Source of the DNA: JACKII01 sp963807085
GTDB lineage: Bacteria; Pseudomonadota; Alphaproteobacteria; Bin95
Direction: 5' to 3'
NCBI GenBank assembly: GCA_963807085.1
Contig: CAWEBB010000011.1
Location: 1-64,000 of the forward strand
DNA length: 64,000 nucleotides
This document shows positions 37,362 through 47,134 of the stretch, piece after piece. The position numbers and the translations under genes were made by a program. The first letter of the stretch is position 1, and each line of letters starts with the position of its first letter. The notes beneath the pieces are model-generated. The model did not search any database, was not told where the DNA came from, and was given only the letters and a program-made list of their open reading frames with translations.

Positions 37362-37730
37362 TTAGCCAAGCTGCTTCCAAAAGGCGTCCTTGCGGGTCAA
37401 CAGGCCGTCGCGCACTTTGTAGATGTCCATGCCGCGCACGGTCTTGCGCGTGCCATCCGGGCCGGCCGCGGTGACGTCATACGTCTGGACGATGGTGTCG
37501 CCGATCACCTCGAAGCCGCCATTGCCGAACACCGGTCCACCGCCGGCGGCGGACCAGCGCTCTTCCATAGCGGCGAGCGCGGCTGCCTTGCCGGCAAACT
37601 CCTCGCCGGTCGGCTGGCTCCAGACGAAATCGTCGGCGAGCGTCGGCGCGACCATGGTCGGATCCTTCTTGGAGAAGCCTTTGACGAAGTCCTTAAACAG
37701 CTTTTCCGTCGCTTCCTTGCCGTCACTCAT
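37362..37730 (-). CDS. SnoaL-like / NTF2-fold protein
   Basis: 122 residues. The pattern begins with an N-terminal helix (EKLFKDFVKGFSKKDPTMV), continues with ADDFVWSQPTGEEFAGKAA, and ends with VRGMDIYKVRDGLLTRKDAFWKQ. This is the cone-shaped NTF2 fold of SnoaL-like polyketide cyclases and ketosteroid isomerases. The specific activity is unknown. It sits between the TRAP large permease (13-bp gap) and the hydroxyacid dehydrogenase (9-bp gap), so it is part of that operon. Confidence 0.8.
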   Translation of the reverse strand: MSDGKEATEKLFKDFVKGFSKKDPTMVAPTLADDFVWSQPTGEEFAGKAAALAAMEERWSAAGGGPVFGNGGFEVIGDTIVQTYDVTAAGPDGTRKTVRGMDIYKVRDGLLTRKDAFWKQLG

Positions 37731-37743
37731 TCCTGCTGCCTTT

Positions 37744-39090
37744 CTAGTTGCCGAGCAGAACCAGCGACATCCAGGGTGTCGCGGTTACGATGGTCCAGAC
37801 GATCATCAGCGGGATCAGCAGCTTGAACACCTGCCGGATAATCAGATCGTAGTTGACGCCCAACACGCCCGAAACCACGAACAGGTTCAAGCCATAGGGT
37901 GGTGTGATAAAGCCGATGGTGGTGCCAACTACAAAGATCACGCCCCAATGGACGGGGTCGATGCCAAGGCTATCCGCGACCGGCGCCAGAATCGGCCCGA
38001 GGATCAGCACCACAGCCACCGACTCGGTAATGGCGCCGACGGCCAGGATCAGCAGCATCATGACCGCGATCAGCACGGTCGGCCCGTAGCTCTGCCCGAG
38101 GTCACCCAGGAACGCCTGGATCGCATCGGGCAGGCCCATGACGCTGGAGACCTGCTGGAATTGGATGGAAAAGACCACGAGCGGCACCAGCAATCCCGCC
38201 AGCCGGGCGCTGTTGAGCATGATGCCCGGCACCTGGCGCAGCCTGAGCGTGCCGCCGAACATGGGCAAAAGGCCGGCAAAAAAGCAGTAGATCGCGACGA
38301 CGCCCGCCGCTTCGGTCGGGCTGAAATAGCCCCAATAGATTCCGAAAAAGATCACCCCGATCGCGACGAACCCCGCCCAGGCACCCATACCCGTGCGGAC
38401 AATTCTGCGGGCGCTAAGTCCCCTCAAACCCTCGCCCGGCTCGGTCTTGCCGGTCAGAAAAACGGCGCTGCCGATCAATGCTGCGACCATCAACACGCCG
38501 GGGATCATGCCGCCGATGAACAGGTCGACGCTCGGCACATCCATGGTAACGCCGTAGATCAAAAAGATGACGCTGGGCGGGATGATGACGCCGACGGTGC
38601 CGCCCGCTGCGATGATCGCGCCGGCAAGCCCGGGCTTCACGCCCCGCTCGATCATTTCCGGCCCCAGCAGCCGGCCCATGGTCGCCGCGGTGGCGGCGTT
38701 CGAGCCGGAAATCGCCGCGAACAGGCCGCAGGAGAACATGGCCGTCGCGGCGGTCGCACCCGACATGAAGCCGACACAGGCGCGGGAAAAGGTGATCAGT
38801 TTGCGGCTGATGCCCCCTTCGGTCAGGAAGTCGCCGGTGATGACGAATAGCGGGACAGCCAGAAAAATAAAACTTTTGATTGAGTCATTCGCCGCTATGC
38901 CGACATTTGTCAGCGGAAACTCCACAATAAAATAGGACGAGGCGACCACCCACGCGGCCAGCACCAGCAGAACCGGCGTGCCGAGCAAAAACAGGGCGAT
39001 GGCAATGCCGGTAATGCTCCAGACATCCAGCACCTGGCGCAGCCATTCGATCACGGCCGCCAGCATGGTGATATCGCCCGCCCCGCTCAT
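37744..39090 (-). CDS. dctM: TRAP transporter large permease (DctM)
   Basis: 448 residues with about 12 membrane segments. Diagnostic stretches are FLLGTPVLLVLAAWVVASS, AISGSNAATAATMGRLLGPEM, and GGTVGVIIPPSVIFLIYGV with its substrate/sodium-binding loop. The C-terminal IGFITPPYGLNLFVVSG repeats the pattern in the second half. It forms the translocation path of a sodium-coupled carboxylate importer. Its ATG overlaps the dctQ stop. Confidence 0.95.
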   Translation of the reverse strand: MSGAGDITMLAAVIEWLRQVLDVWSITGIAIALFLLGTPVLLVLAAWVVASSYFIVEFPLTNVGIAANDSIKSFIFLAVPLFVITGDFLTEGGISRKLITFSRACVGFMSGATAATAMFSCGLFAAISGSNAATAATMGRLLGPEMIERGVKPGLAGAIIAAGGTVGVIIPPSVIFLIYGVTMDVPSVDLFIGGMIPGVLMVAALIGSAVFLTGKTEPGEGLRGLSARRIVRTGMGAWAGFVAIGVIFFGIYWGYFSPTEAAGVVAIYCFFAGLLPMFGGTLRLRQVPGIMLNSARLAGLLVPLVVFSIQFQQVSSVMGLPDAIQAFLGDLGQSYGPTVLIAVMMLLILAVGAITESVAVVLILGPILAPVADSLGIDPVHWGVIFVVGTTIGFITPPYGLNLFVVSGVLGVNYDLIIRQVFKLLIPLMIVWTIVTATPWMSLVLLGN

Positions 39091-39593
39091 CGGATTTCTT
39101 CTGCAGCGAGATGCGGGCCGGTCTGCCCCTGCAATACCCGCACCAATTGCTGCCCAACCCGCAACATTGTGAAGCCCCAGCCGAGCGGCACGGCGATGCT
39201 GATCGCTGCCATGGGAATGCCGGTGCCGAAAATCTTGATGTTAAAGCGCTCGTTCAACAGCACCACGTCCCATGAGGCGACGATCACCACCGCCCCCAGC
39301 ACGAACCAGAGCAGGCAGTCGAACACCTCCATCCCCTGGCGCACGCGCGGCGGCATCCGGCTCCGAACGGTGGTGAAGGACAGGTGCGCGCCCGTGCGCA
39401 CGCCGCTCGCCATGGCGAACCAGGAGAGCCAGACAAAGGCGCCCATGGCGACTTCCGGCCCCCAGGCCGCCTGCTCACCCGTAATCATTCGCCGGATGGT
39501 CTCCAGCCCCACCACCAGAATGATGGTGAGGTAGGCGAGCAGCATCACCGCCTTCTCGATCCAGGAAACCACGGCATCGAAGCGTCGGGCCAT
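39087..39593 (-). CDS. dctQ: TRAP transporter small permease (DctQ)
   Basis: 168 residues from ATG 39593 (MARRFDAVVSWIEKAVM); the frame continues upstream without a better start. It has four membrane helices, the DctQ signature VGLETIRRMITGEQAAWGPE (with the Arg pair near the membrane surface), and FVWLSWFAMASGVRTGAHLS. It partners DctM. The stop overlaps the dctM start by 4 bp, and dctP ends 41 bp upstream. Confidence 0.93.
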   Translation of the reverse strand: MARRFDAVVSWIEKAVMLLAYLTIILVVGLETIRRMITGEQAAWGPEVAMGAFVWLSWFAMASGVRTGAHLSFTTVRSRMPPRVRQGMEVFDCLLWFVLGAVVIVASWDVVLLNERFNIKIFGTGIPMAAISIAVPLGWGFTMLRVGQQLVRVLQGQTGPHLAAEEIR

Positions 39594-39634
39594 TAATAGT
39601 GACTCCGTGTCCCAAAAGCGGCGCCCGTTGCGCG

Positions 39635-40823
39635 CTATGCCCACCACTTGGTCGGGTTCAGCGGCTTTCCGCGCATCTTTTGCTCATATTCGGTGACGGC
39701 ACCGAGCACATCCATCCCCGCCAAACCGTCCAACTCCTTCCGGACCGCGCTATAGATTTCGCCGTTCCGCTCGACAGAGCCGCGCGCCCGGAAGGTGTCC
39801 ATTTCCTCCTCCGTCAGGCGGATATGGCGCATCGTGTCCTTTACCTGCTCGTAATTGCTGTCGGGCGCGGGATTCGGTCCGGCGCCGATCGTGGTGTTCA
39901 GCGCCTTCTGCAGCATGGGAAACGACTCTTCGCTCGCCCGCCGGCTGGCCTCCAGGATCACTTCCTGCAGGCGCTCCGGCATCCGCTCCATTGTGCGGCT
40001 GTTGATGAAGACCGTGATCATGCCCGGGCAGAAATTCAACTCTACCGCCTGGGCCGACACCTTGGTCATGCCGCCGGCTGCCGCCGCGCCGCCCCAAGTC
40101 TCCATGCCGTCCACCACGCCCGATTTCATGCCTTCCAGCGTCTCGGTCCAGGCGAGCGGCACCGGGCTCATGCCCAACGACGTGGCAAAATTCTGGATCA
40201 TGCTGGAATTGGTGATGCGCACCTTCCGGTCCTTCAGTTGGTCCGGGTGCCGCACCTCCGGCTCATCGCCGTATTTCATCCCCATGAAGATGTCGCGCAT
40301 CTCGTTGGTGCAGTAGAGGCATTCGATGCCGTACTTGCTGCGCCAGACGTCCCGGTAAACCGGGTTCATGCCGGGGTCGTGCAGCAGGTTCAACAGCGAC
40401 TGTGGATCGCGCCAGAGGAAGGGCCAGTCCAGCGCTTGTGCGTAATACACCACCGCGGCGGCATTCTGGGCAGACGATGTGCCGAGATCCAGCACGCCGG
40501 CGCCGACCCTCTCCACGCACTGGTTCTCGGCGCAGGCCTGGCCGCTGTCGATCACCTGCATGGCGATTTCGCCGTCGGAGCCTTCCTCGATCCATTTGGC
40601 GAACTCGTAGACCCGCAGACTCATAGAAGGCTTCGTTCTTCGGGCTAAGCACACTGGCGCCGAAGCGCAGCTTGTACTTCGCCCGCGTGGCCGCTTGGGC
40701 GTCCTTGGCGGCGAACTGCCCGATCAGAGCGCCGGACGTTGTGCCGGTGACAGCGGCAAACATTGCGGCCTTGACGCCGTAGTCTTTTGAAACGCGCAGA
40801 AAATCGCGCCTGGAAATGCTCAT
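39635..40823 (-). CDS. dctP: TRAP solute-binding protein (DctP), frameshifted
   Basis: The start at 40823 follows GGAGGA. The N-terminus SRRDFLRVSKDYGVKAAMF is a twin-arginine signal ending near ATGTTSG and AQAA. The frame breaks near 40613, where one extra C/G is read; before it is RFGASVLSPKNEAFYES, after it VYEFAKWIEEGSDGE. The mature part has the DctP pattern (TMERMPERLQEVILEASRRA, and FCPGMITVFINSRTM). About 395 residues result. It captures the substrate in the periplasm for DctQM. The single indel is probably a sequence error. Confidence 0.85.
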
Positions 40824-41125
40824 GGGTTCGGTTCCTCCGCGTTATCGGGTTCTGGTTATCGGGTGTTGGTAAAAGGCGTTGGCGCGCCTGTTCCGTGACC
40901 GCACGCGGGTAGCGATATGCCGCGGGCATCATAATGACCTCCTCGGCCTCTTGGTGGCGTTCCGTTGCGCGGGGCTTCCTGTCGCAGAATTAGGCCACAA
41001 CCCTGCGGGGATGGCCAGAGGAATAAGCGGAAACTCCCGGCTTGGCTTGACCCGCGCGATACCGGATCTTAAGCCCTCTTTGAAAAATCCTGCTGCTCCC
41101 TCCCTCCGTCTAGAGACCATACCCC
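40824..41125. other. intergenic region between dctP and the DUF815 gene
   Basis: This 300-bp space must hold the divergent promoters. GTTATCGGGT occurs twice as a direct repeat (40841-40850 and 40855-40864). On the minus strand, AGGAGG (40938-40943) lies 5 nt before an ATG at 40932. That frame runs out of phase into dctP and shows no homology, so it may be a leader ORF or chance. I see nothing else. Confidence 0.5.
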
Positions 41126-41984
41126 GTGGACCAGACCGACCTACTGCCCGTGCTCAGCCGTATCGCCGATGCATTGGAGCGCCTGGCGCCCGCCAGCGAT
41201 GCCGCCAACAATCTGGACGCCGCCGATGCCTTTGTCTGGCAGGCGGAGCGCTGCTGGCTGCAACCGGTGCCGACCGTCAACCGGGTCGACATCGAACTGC
41301 TGCGAGGAATCGAGCATGTCCGGGATATCCTGCTGGACAACACGCGCCGCTTCGCTGACGGGCTGCCGGCCAACAATGCCCTGCTCTGGGGCGCGCGCGG
41401 CATGGGCAAGTCATCCCTGGTGAAGGCGGCGCACGCGCAGGTGAACCGCGATTTGGCCGACAAGATCCTGCTGATCGAAATCCATCGGGAAGACATCAAC
41501 TCGCTGCCGGCACTCTTGACTATCATCAAGGACAACGGCCGCCGCGCCATCGTCTTCTGCGACGACCTGTCGTTCGACTACGACGACACGTCGTACAAGT
41601 CGCTGAAGGTGGTGCTGGAAGGCGGCATCGAGGGCCGGCCGGACAATGTGATCTTCTATGCCACCTCGAACCGCCGCCACCTGATGCCGCGCAACATGAT
41701 GGAGAACGAGCGCTCCACCGCCATCAACCCGGCGGAAGCGGTGGAGGAAAAGGTCTCGCTTTCCGACCGGTTCGGCCTGTGGCTGGGATTTCACAATTGC
41801 GACCAGGACCACCTATTTCGCCATGGTCGAGGGCTACGCCACGGCGCACGCGCTCGAAATTGATCCGGAGCAATTGCGCAAGGAAGCCGCCGAATGGGCG
41901 GTCACCCGCGGCAGCCGCTCCGGCCGCGTTGCCTGGCAGTATGTGCAGGACCTGGCCGGCCGGCTGGGCCAGCGGCTGGCTTAG
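41126..41984 (+). CDS. DUF815-family ATPase, frameshifted
   Basis: The start is GTG 41126. AAA-like features are Walker A in LLWGARGMGKSSLVKAAHAQ (about 92-111), Walker B in AIVFCDDLSFDYDD, and the sensor segment VIFYATSNRRHLMPRNM. The frame breaks near 41810 at an extra C. Without it the sequence continues QDTYFAMVEGYATAHALEID and ends AGRLGQRLA at 41984, giving about 285 residues, the family norm. The role of this conserved ATPase is not known. The insertion is probably a sequence error. Confidence 0.85.
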
Positions 41985-42106
41985 GAAAGCGCTGCGAAAG
42001 TGAGGGACGAACTGAAGCAAGGTCTGTCCGAACCAATCCCATGGTTGAACCATATTGCTCCCAATTCCTGCCGTCTGAGCGGCGATAAACAGCGGAAGAT
42101 GAGTTA

Positions 42107-42730
42107 ATGCCGAAGAGAAAAGTCTTAGCAATCCTCGGTCTGATTGGGCTGATCGGTGTTTTCGCTTCGGCTGCAACCAACCTGGCAGGAATTATTCTGG
42201 TGGAACAGCATGACCCGATTGCGGATACGATCAGCAATCTGGCAGCGGGCAACGAGCACGCTTGGCTGCAGGATGCCGGACTTATCGTCTTCGGGGTTGG
42301 GCTTATATCATTGGGAATTGGGCTCTGGCGCTTGGCTTTGGGAGGAATGGGTTGGAAGATAGCCGCTGCTCTGTTGGGATGTTCCGGACTGGCGGTTTTT
42401 CTTATCGCTTTCGTCAACGAATACGGGGACGCGGACAATAAGGGCGCCATTCTCCACTTTTACGTGGTGGCGACGTTCGCGCTTATGACGGGCTTGACGC
42501 CCTGGCTAATGGCGGGGGGACTGCACGCCTTCGGTTCGAATTTGGGTCGGTTGGCCCCTGCACTCACGATAGCGTGGTTCGTCCTGGCGCCGGCTTTGCT
42601 GTTAATTCCGACAGGCTACGATGGCGCGTACGAGCGTCTCCTCGGTCTCGTCATCTTGGCCTGGACAGGCTGGCTCTCCTATGTTCTGTGGAAATGCGGC
42701 CGGTATGACGGTGCCGGTATAGGATCATAG
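42107..42730 (+). CDS. DUF998 integral membrane protein
   Basis: 207 residues with about six hydrophobic segments. The loop HDPIADTISNLAAGNEHAWL with the Asp residues is the hallmark of DUF998 proteins. A second acidic loop reads NEYGDADNKGAILH. The family has no agreed function. The neighbours give no clue, since the DUF815 ATPase is 122 bp upstream and the DUF1848 gene converges. Confidence 0.8.
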   Translation: MPKRKVLAILGLIGLIGVFASAATNLAGIILVEQHDPIADTISNLAAGNEHAWLQDAGLIVFGVGLISLGIGLWRLALGGMGWKIAAALLGCSGLAVFLIAFVNEYGDADNKGAILHFYVVATFALMTGLTPWLMAGGLHAFGSNLGRLAPALTIAWFVLAPALLLIPTGYDGAYERLLGLVILAWTGWLSYVLWKCGRYDGAGIGS

Positions 42731-42838
42731 TGGAAATCATTCAGGTGGTGGAGCACGACCAGACCGGCGCCCGGTCACTAGAGCGGGATCTGCTATAGTG
42801 TCGGGAGAAGCCGCTCATTTTACAGATTTTATAGCACC

Positions 42839-43744
42839 TTACCCGGATTGAGTGACGCCAACTTGTGCCCCGGGTGTGAGGTATTCGGCGGTCGTGTCGT
42901 GGTCGCGCACGGCCTGCCGGACCTTGCGGTGATCCCTCACCGCGTAGCAGTACATGCAGCCGTGGGCGCAGGTGTCGTAGGCGCCTATATCCCGGCTTTC
43001 GGCGCAAAGGCAGCCGGGCCGGTTGCCCTTCTGCCGCGCCTTGATCGCCCTACCCGCCACCGCTGACAGCCTGGCGGCGTCGATACAGGCAGCGCCGCCG
43101 ACGCCCGGCTGCTCCAGGTCGGGTTGGGAGCAGACGGTCAGCCGCAGTCCGTAATCGTCCGCGATGCCGGCCAGATCCGCCATAAAGGCGCGCCGTTCTT
43201 CTCGCGCGGGATCACGCCAGGCGAAACCGTGCTGGCGTGCTGCGATTGCCAAGTTGCGCGCGGTCTTTCGGTAGATGGTCGCAAACGAGACCGTCACCTC
43301 GTCCACCAACGGCGACAGGGCTTTGGCCAACCCGGCAAAATTTGCCCGGTGCCACTCAGGCGGCGTCAGATCCGTGAACAGAACTGGATCATAGCGCCAA
43401 ACAACAGCCTGTCGGCCCCGGCGGCGGCTCAGCCCCGCGATTTGGGCGACGGCGTGCTCCGCCACCGGGACGCCGGTTTCGAGCGCCGCCGGATAGCCTG
43501 TCACCGTGTATTGGACCACATAGGGCACCCCGCGATCCTCCACCGCCGAGAGGGCGCCGGCGAAGGGGGACGTGTTCCGGGTCCAGAAAACGAAACCCTC
43601 CACATCCCGCGGCAGCAGGGACACCCGGTATGGCTTGCCGCCATAGGGATTGCGCACGAACGCCTCGCCCGCCGCCAGCCGGCGGAGGAACCATTGGCCG
43701 TAAAAGGCGGGCACGTCCGTTCTATAACTCGCGGAAATGATCAT
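42839..43744 (-). CDS. DUF1848 protein with C-terminal cysteine cluster
   Basis: 301 residues from ATG 43744 (MIISASYRTDVPAFYGQWF), the standard family start; the frame runs 27 residues further upstream without homology. Conserved blocks are FVRNPYGGKPYRVSLLP, VVWRYDPVLFTDLTP, and a C-terminal cluster CLCAESRDIGAYDTCAHGC followed by MYCYA. This last block resembles radical-SAM-like cysteine spacing (CxxxCYC). A metal-cluster enzyme is plausible, but its reaction is unknown. It is divergent from dnaK over 219 bp. Confidence 0.8.
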   Translation of the reverse strand: MIISASYRTDVPAFYGQWFLRRLAAGEAFVRNPYGGKPYRVSLLPRDVEGFVFWTRNTSPFAGALSAVEDRGVPYVVQYTVTGYPAALETGVPVAEHAVAQIAGLSRRRGRQAVVWRYDPVLFTDLTPPEWHRANFAGLAKALSPLVDEVTVSFATIYRKTARNLAIAARQHGFAWRDPAREERRAFMADLAGIADDYGLRLTVCSQPDLEQPGVGGAACIDAARLSAVAGRAIKARQKGNRPGCLCAESRDIGAYDTCAHGCMYCYAVRDHRKVRQAVRDHDTTAEYLTPGAQVGVTQSG

Positions 43745-43809
43745 GGCTTCCTCATGGCAGAAAATGAGCGCGCACGCGAGCCTGCGGCCATTGTTGATGT
43801 TTCGCGCCT

Positions 43810-43837
43810 GTTGAACAGCGTTCATACCGGCCTATAT
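43810..43837 (+). promoter_or_regulatory. candidate heat-shock (RpoH-type) promoter of dnaK
   Basis: A TTGAAC element (43811-43816) and CCTATAT (43831-43837) are separated by 14 bp. The second element fits the alphaproteobacterial RpoH -10 pattern CYTATVT. It lies about 125 bp upstream of the dnaK start. A second CTTGAC at 43852 has no good partner. This is a motif judgement only. Confidence 0.45.
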
Positions 43838-43963
43838 CTCGCTCAACGGGGCTTGACTGGCTCCAACAACTGCAACTCTCGAACTGGACCTCTCCAGGGG
43901 GTCGGCGACACGCCGGTAACCGGGTCTCGTCCTCCCGCCGATGACGGAAAGGAAATTCACTCA

Positions 43964-45884
43964 ATGGCTAAGGTAATTGGTATCGACCTCGGCACGACAA
44001 ATTCGTGTGTCGCGGTCATGGACGGCAAAGAAGCACGTGTAATCGAGAATGCGGAAGGGTCGCGCACCACTCCGTCGATGGTGGCGTTCACGAAAGACGG
44101 TGAACGGCTGGTCGGCCAGTCGGCCAAGCGGCAGGCGGTTACAAATCCGTCAAACACGCTCTATGCGATCAAGCGTCTGATCGGCCGCCCTTATAGCGAT
44201 CCGAAGGTGCAGAGTGAAAAAACCCCCTTCAAGCTCGTGAAGGCCGACAATGGTGATGTTTGGGTCGAGGCGCGCGGCGAAAATTACTCGCCCTCGCAGA
44301 TCAGCGCGTTCATTCTGCAAAAGATGAAGGAAACCGCCGAAGCCTTTCTCGGCGAAAAAGTAACGGAAGCGGTCATTACCGTTCCGGCCTACTTCAACGA
44401 CTCCCAGCGCCAGGCGACCAAGGATGCCGGCCAGATCGCCGGACTGGATGTACTGCGCATCGTGAACGAACCGACCGCGGCAGCTCTCGCCTATGGCCTG
44501 GACAAGAAGAACACCGGCACGATTGCCGTCTATGACCTCGGCGGCGGCACGTTCGATATTTCGGTTCTGGAGATCGGCGACGGCGTTTTCGAGGTAAAGT
44601 CGACCAACGGCGACACCCATTTGGGTGGCGAGGATTTTGACCAGAAGATCATCGGCTACTTGGCCGACGAGTTCAAAAAAGAGCAGGGCATCGACCTGCG
44701 CAATGATCAGATGGCCCTGCAGCGCCTGAAAGAGGCAGCGGAAAAGGCCAAGATCGAACTGTCGTCCTCGACCCAGACGGATGTAAACCTGCCGTTCATT
44801 ACCGCGGACGCGAGCGGGCCCAAGCATCTGAACGTCTCCCTCAGCCGCGCCAAGCTGGAAGCGCTGGTGGAAGAACTGGTGCAGCGCACCGTCGGCCCGT
44901 GCAAAGCCGCTTTGAAAGACGCGGGCGTTTCGGCGGGCGAAATCGACGAAGTCGTGATGGTCGGCGGCATGACCCGCATGCCGAAGATCCTGGAGACCGT
45001 AAAGAAGTTTTTCGGGCGCGAGCCGCACCGCGGCGTGAACCCGGACGAGGTCGTGGCAATCGGCGCGGCGATCCAGGGCGGCGTCCTGAAGGGCGACGTG
45101 AAGGACGTGCTGCTGCTCGACGTGACCCCGCTGTCGCTGGGTATCGAAACGCTGGGCGGTGTGTTCACGCGCCTGATCGACCGCAACACCACGATCCCGA
45201 CGCGCAAGAGCCAGACCTTCTCCACCGCTGACGACAATCAGAACGCCGTCACGATCCGCGTCGGTCAGGGCGAGCGGGAAATGTTCAGCGACAACAAGGT
45301 GCTCGGCCAGTTCGACCTGGTCGGTATTCCGCCGGCGCCGCGCGGAGTGCCGCAGATCGAGGTGACCTTCGACATCGACGCGAACGGCATCGTCAACGTC
45401 TCGGCCAAGGACAAGGCGACCAACAAGGAGCAGAATATCCGCATCCAGGCCTCGGGCGGTCTCTCCGACAGCGAGATCGACCAGATGGTCAAGGACGCTG
45501 AAGTCCAATGCCGAGGCCGACAAGAAACGCCGTGAACTGGTCGAAGCCCGCAACCAGGCGGAAAGCTTGATCCATTCGGTCGAGAAGAACCTCGCCGAGT
45601 ATGGCGCGCACGTCGACGCTGCCGACAAATCGGCCATCGAAAGCGACCTGCAGGCGCTGAAGGATGTAAAGGATGGCGAAGACGCCGCCGAAATCCAGGC
45701 GAAGGTCGAAGCGCTAACGCAGTCTTCGATGAAGCTTGGGGAGGCGATGTACAAGGCCCAGCAGGCTGAGAGCGACGGCAATACCGGTGGCGGCGCAGCC
45801 GGCGCCGGAGGCAGCGCGGCGGACGACGGAGTCGTCGATGCCGACTTCGAAGAAGTCAAAGACGACGACCAAAAATCCACCTGA
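43964..45884 (+). CDS. dnaK: molecular chaperone DnaK (Hsp70), with one apparent insertion
   Basis: ATG 43964 (MAKVIGIDLGTTNSCVAVMD) has AAAGGAA just upstream. The ATPase domain shows VYDLGGGTFDISVLEIGDG and VGGMTRMPKI, the linker is DVLLLDVTPLSLGIETLGG, and the substrate-binding domain contains FSTADDNQNAVTIRV. The frame breaks at an extra G near 45503 (KDAE, then SNAEADKKRRELVEARNQ). Ignoring it gives about 640 residues, ending in a Gly-rich tail with VVDADFEEVKDDD. The rest is so well conserved that the lesion is probably a sequence error. Confidence 0.95.
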
Positions 45885-45932
45885 TCAGGGTCAAGCGTTG
45901 ACCGTGTGGCTCAGATTATGAACATTCTCGCG

Positions 45933-45962
45933 CACCCCGGCATCCAGCCGGGGTGTTTGTTC
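45933..45962 (+). terminator. intercistronic terminator/attenuator between dnaK and dnaJ
   Basis: A perfect 9-bp stem (CACCCCGGC at 45933-45941 with GCCGGGGTG at 45947-45955) with a 5-nt loop is followed by TTTGTT. Its position inside the dnaK-dnaJ unit suggests partial termination that lowers dnaJ relative to dnaK. Confidence 0.8.
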
Positions 45963-45991
45963 GCGCCGCCATCACCGCCCTGGAGTAACTA

Positions 45992-47123
45992 ATGCGCGAT
46001 TATTATACCGTGCTCGGTGTCGAACGCGGCGCGGACGAACGGACCTTGAAGTCCGCCTATCGCAAGCTTGCGATGCAGTATCATCCGGACCGTAATCCTG
46101 ATAACGCCGAAGCCGAAGTAAAGTTCAAAGAATTGAACGAGGCTTACGATGTTTTAAAAGATCCGAACACGCGTGCCGCCTATGACCGGCTGGGGCACGA
46201 AGCCTATACGCAGAGCCAGCAGGCCGGCGGCCATCCCGGCGGCGCGCGTGGCTTTGGCGGCGGCAGCGGTTTCGCGGACATTTTCGAGGAGATGTTCGGC
46301 GATCTGGGCGGCCGGCGCCAGCGCGGCGGGCCACAGCGCGGCAACGATCTGCGCTACAACATGGAGATTTCGCTCGAAGAAGCCTTTGGCGGCAAGCAGA
46401 CCACGATCAGCGTGCCGACCATGGTCAGTTGCGATGTCTGTCACGGCTCCGGCGCCGCGGAAGGGTCCGCGCCCACCACCTGCGCCATGTGCCACGGTGC
46501 GGGCCGGGTGCGGGCGCAGCAGGGCTTTTTCACGGTCGAGCGGACCTGCCCCACCTGCCAGGGCGCAGGCCAGACAATAAGCGACCCCTGCCAGGCCTGT
46601 AACGGCCAGGGCCGCGTGCGCCGCGAAAAAACCCTTAACGTCAACATACCGGCCGGCGTCGATGATGGCACCCGCATCCGCCTGTCGGGCGAGGGCGAAA
46701 GCGGAGTGCGCGGCGCGCCCAACGGGGACCTGTACATCTTCCTTTCGATCCGAGCCCCATCCCGTCTTTCAGCGGGACGAGGCCAATATCTATTGCGAGG
46801 TGCCGATCCCGATGGTCAAGGCGGCATTGGGCGGCTCCATTGAGGTGCCGGCCATCGACGGCACGCGGGCGAAGGTCACCATTCCGGCAGGCACCCAAAG
46901 CGGCCACCAGTTCCGCCTGCGCAGCAAGGGCATGAGCCGCCTGCACAACCGCGGCTTCGGCGACATGTATATCGAGGCGCGCATTGAGACGCCGGTCAAG
47001 CTCACGAAACGCCAGCAGGAGTTGCTGCGCGAATTCGAAGAGGCCGGCGAAGAGGGCTCCAACCCTCATACCGAGGGGTTCTTCCAGAAGGTGAAAGAGT
47101 TCTGGGACGGCTTGGCCGATTAG
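45992..47123 (+). CDS. dnaJ: chaperone DnaJ (Hsp40), with one apparent frameshift
   Basis: The J domain begins MRDYYTVLGVERGADERTL and has the HPD motif in MQYHPDRNP. A Gly-rich linker follows. All four zinc-binding repeats are present: CDVCHGSG, CAMCHGAG, CPTCQGAG and CQACNGQG. Near 46750 the frame slips by one base, from DLYIFLSIR to EPHPVFQRDEANIYCEVPI. The end, EGFFQKVKEFWDGL, is typical. About 376 residues result. It delivers substrates to DnaK. The lesion is likely a sequence error. Confidence 0.93.
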
Positions 47124-47134
47124 GCAGCCGTTTT

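Noticed and set aside
43124..43963. In-frame 280-codon extension upstream of DnaK
   Set aside because: Standard DnaK N-terminus and its ribosome-binding site are at 43964; the extension is antisense to the DUF1848 gene.
44150..45880. 576-codon minus-strand frame opposite dnaK
   Set aside because: Antisense of the conserved chaperone, a well-known source of spurious long frames.
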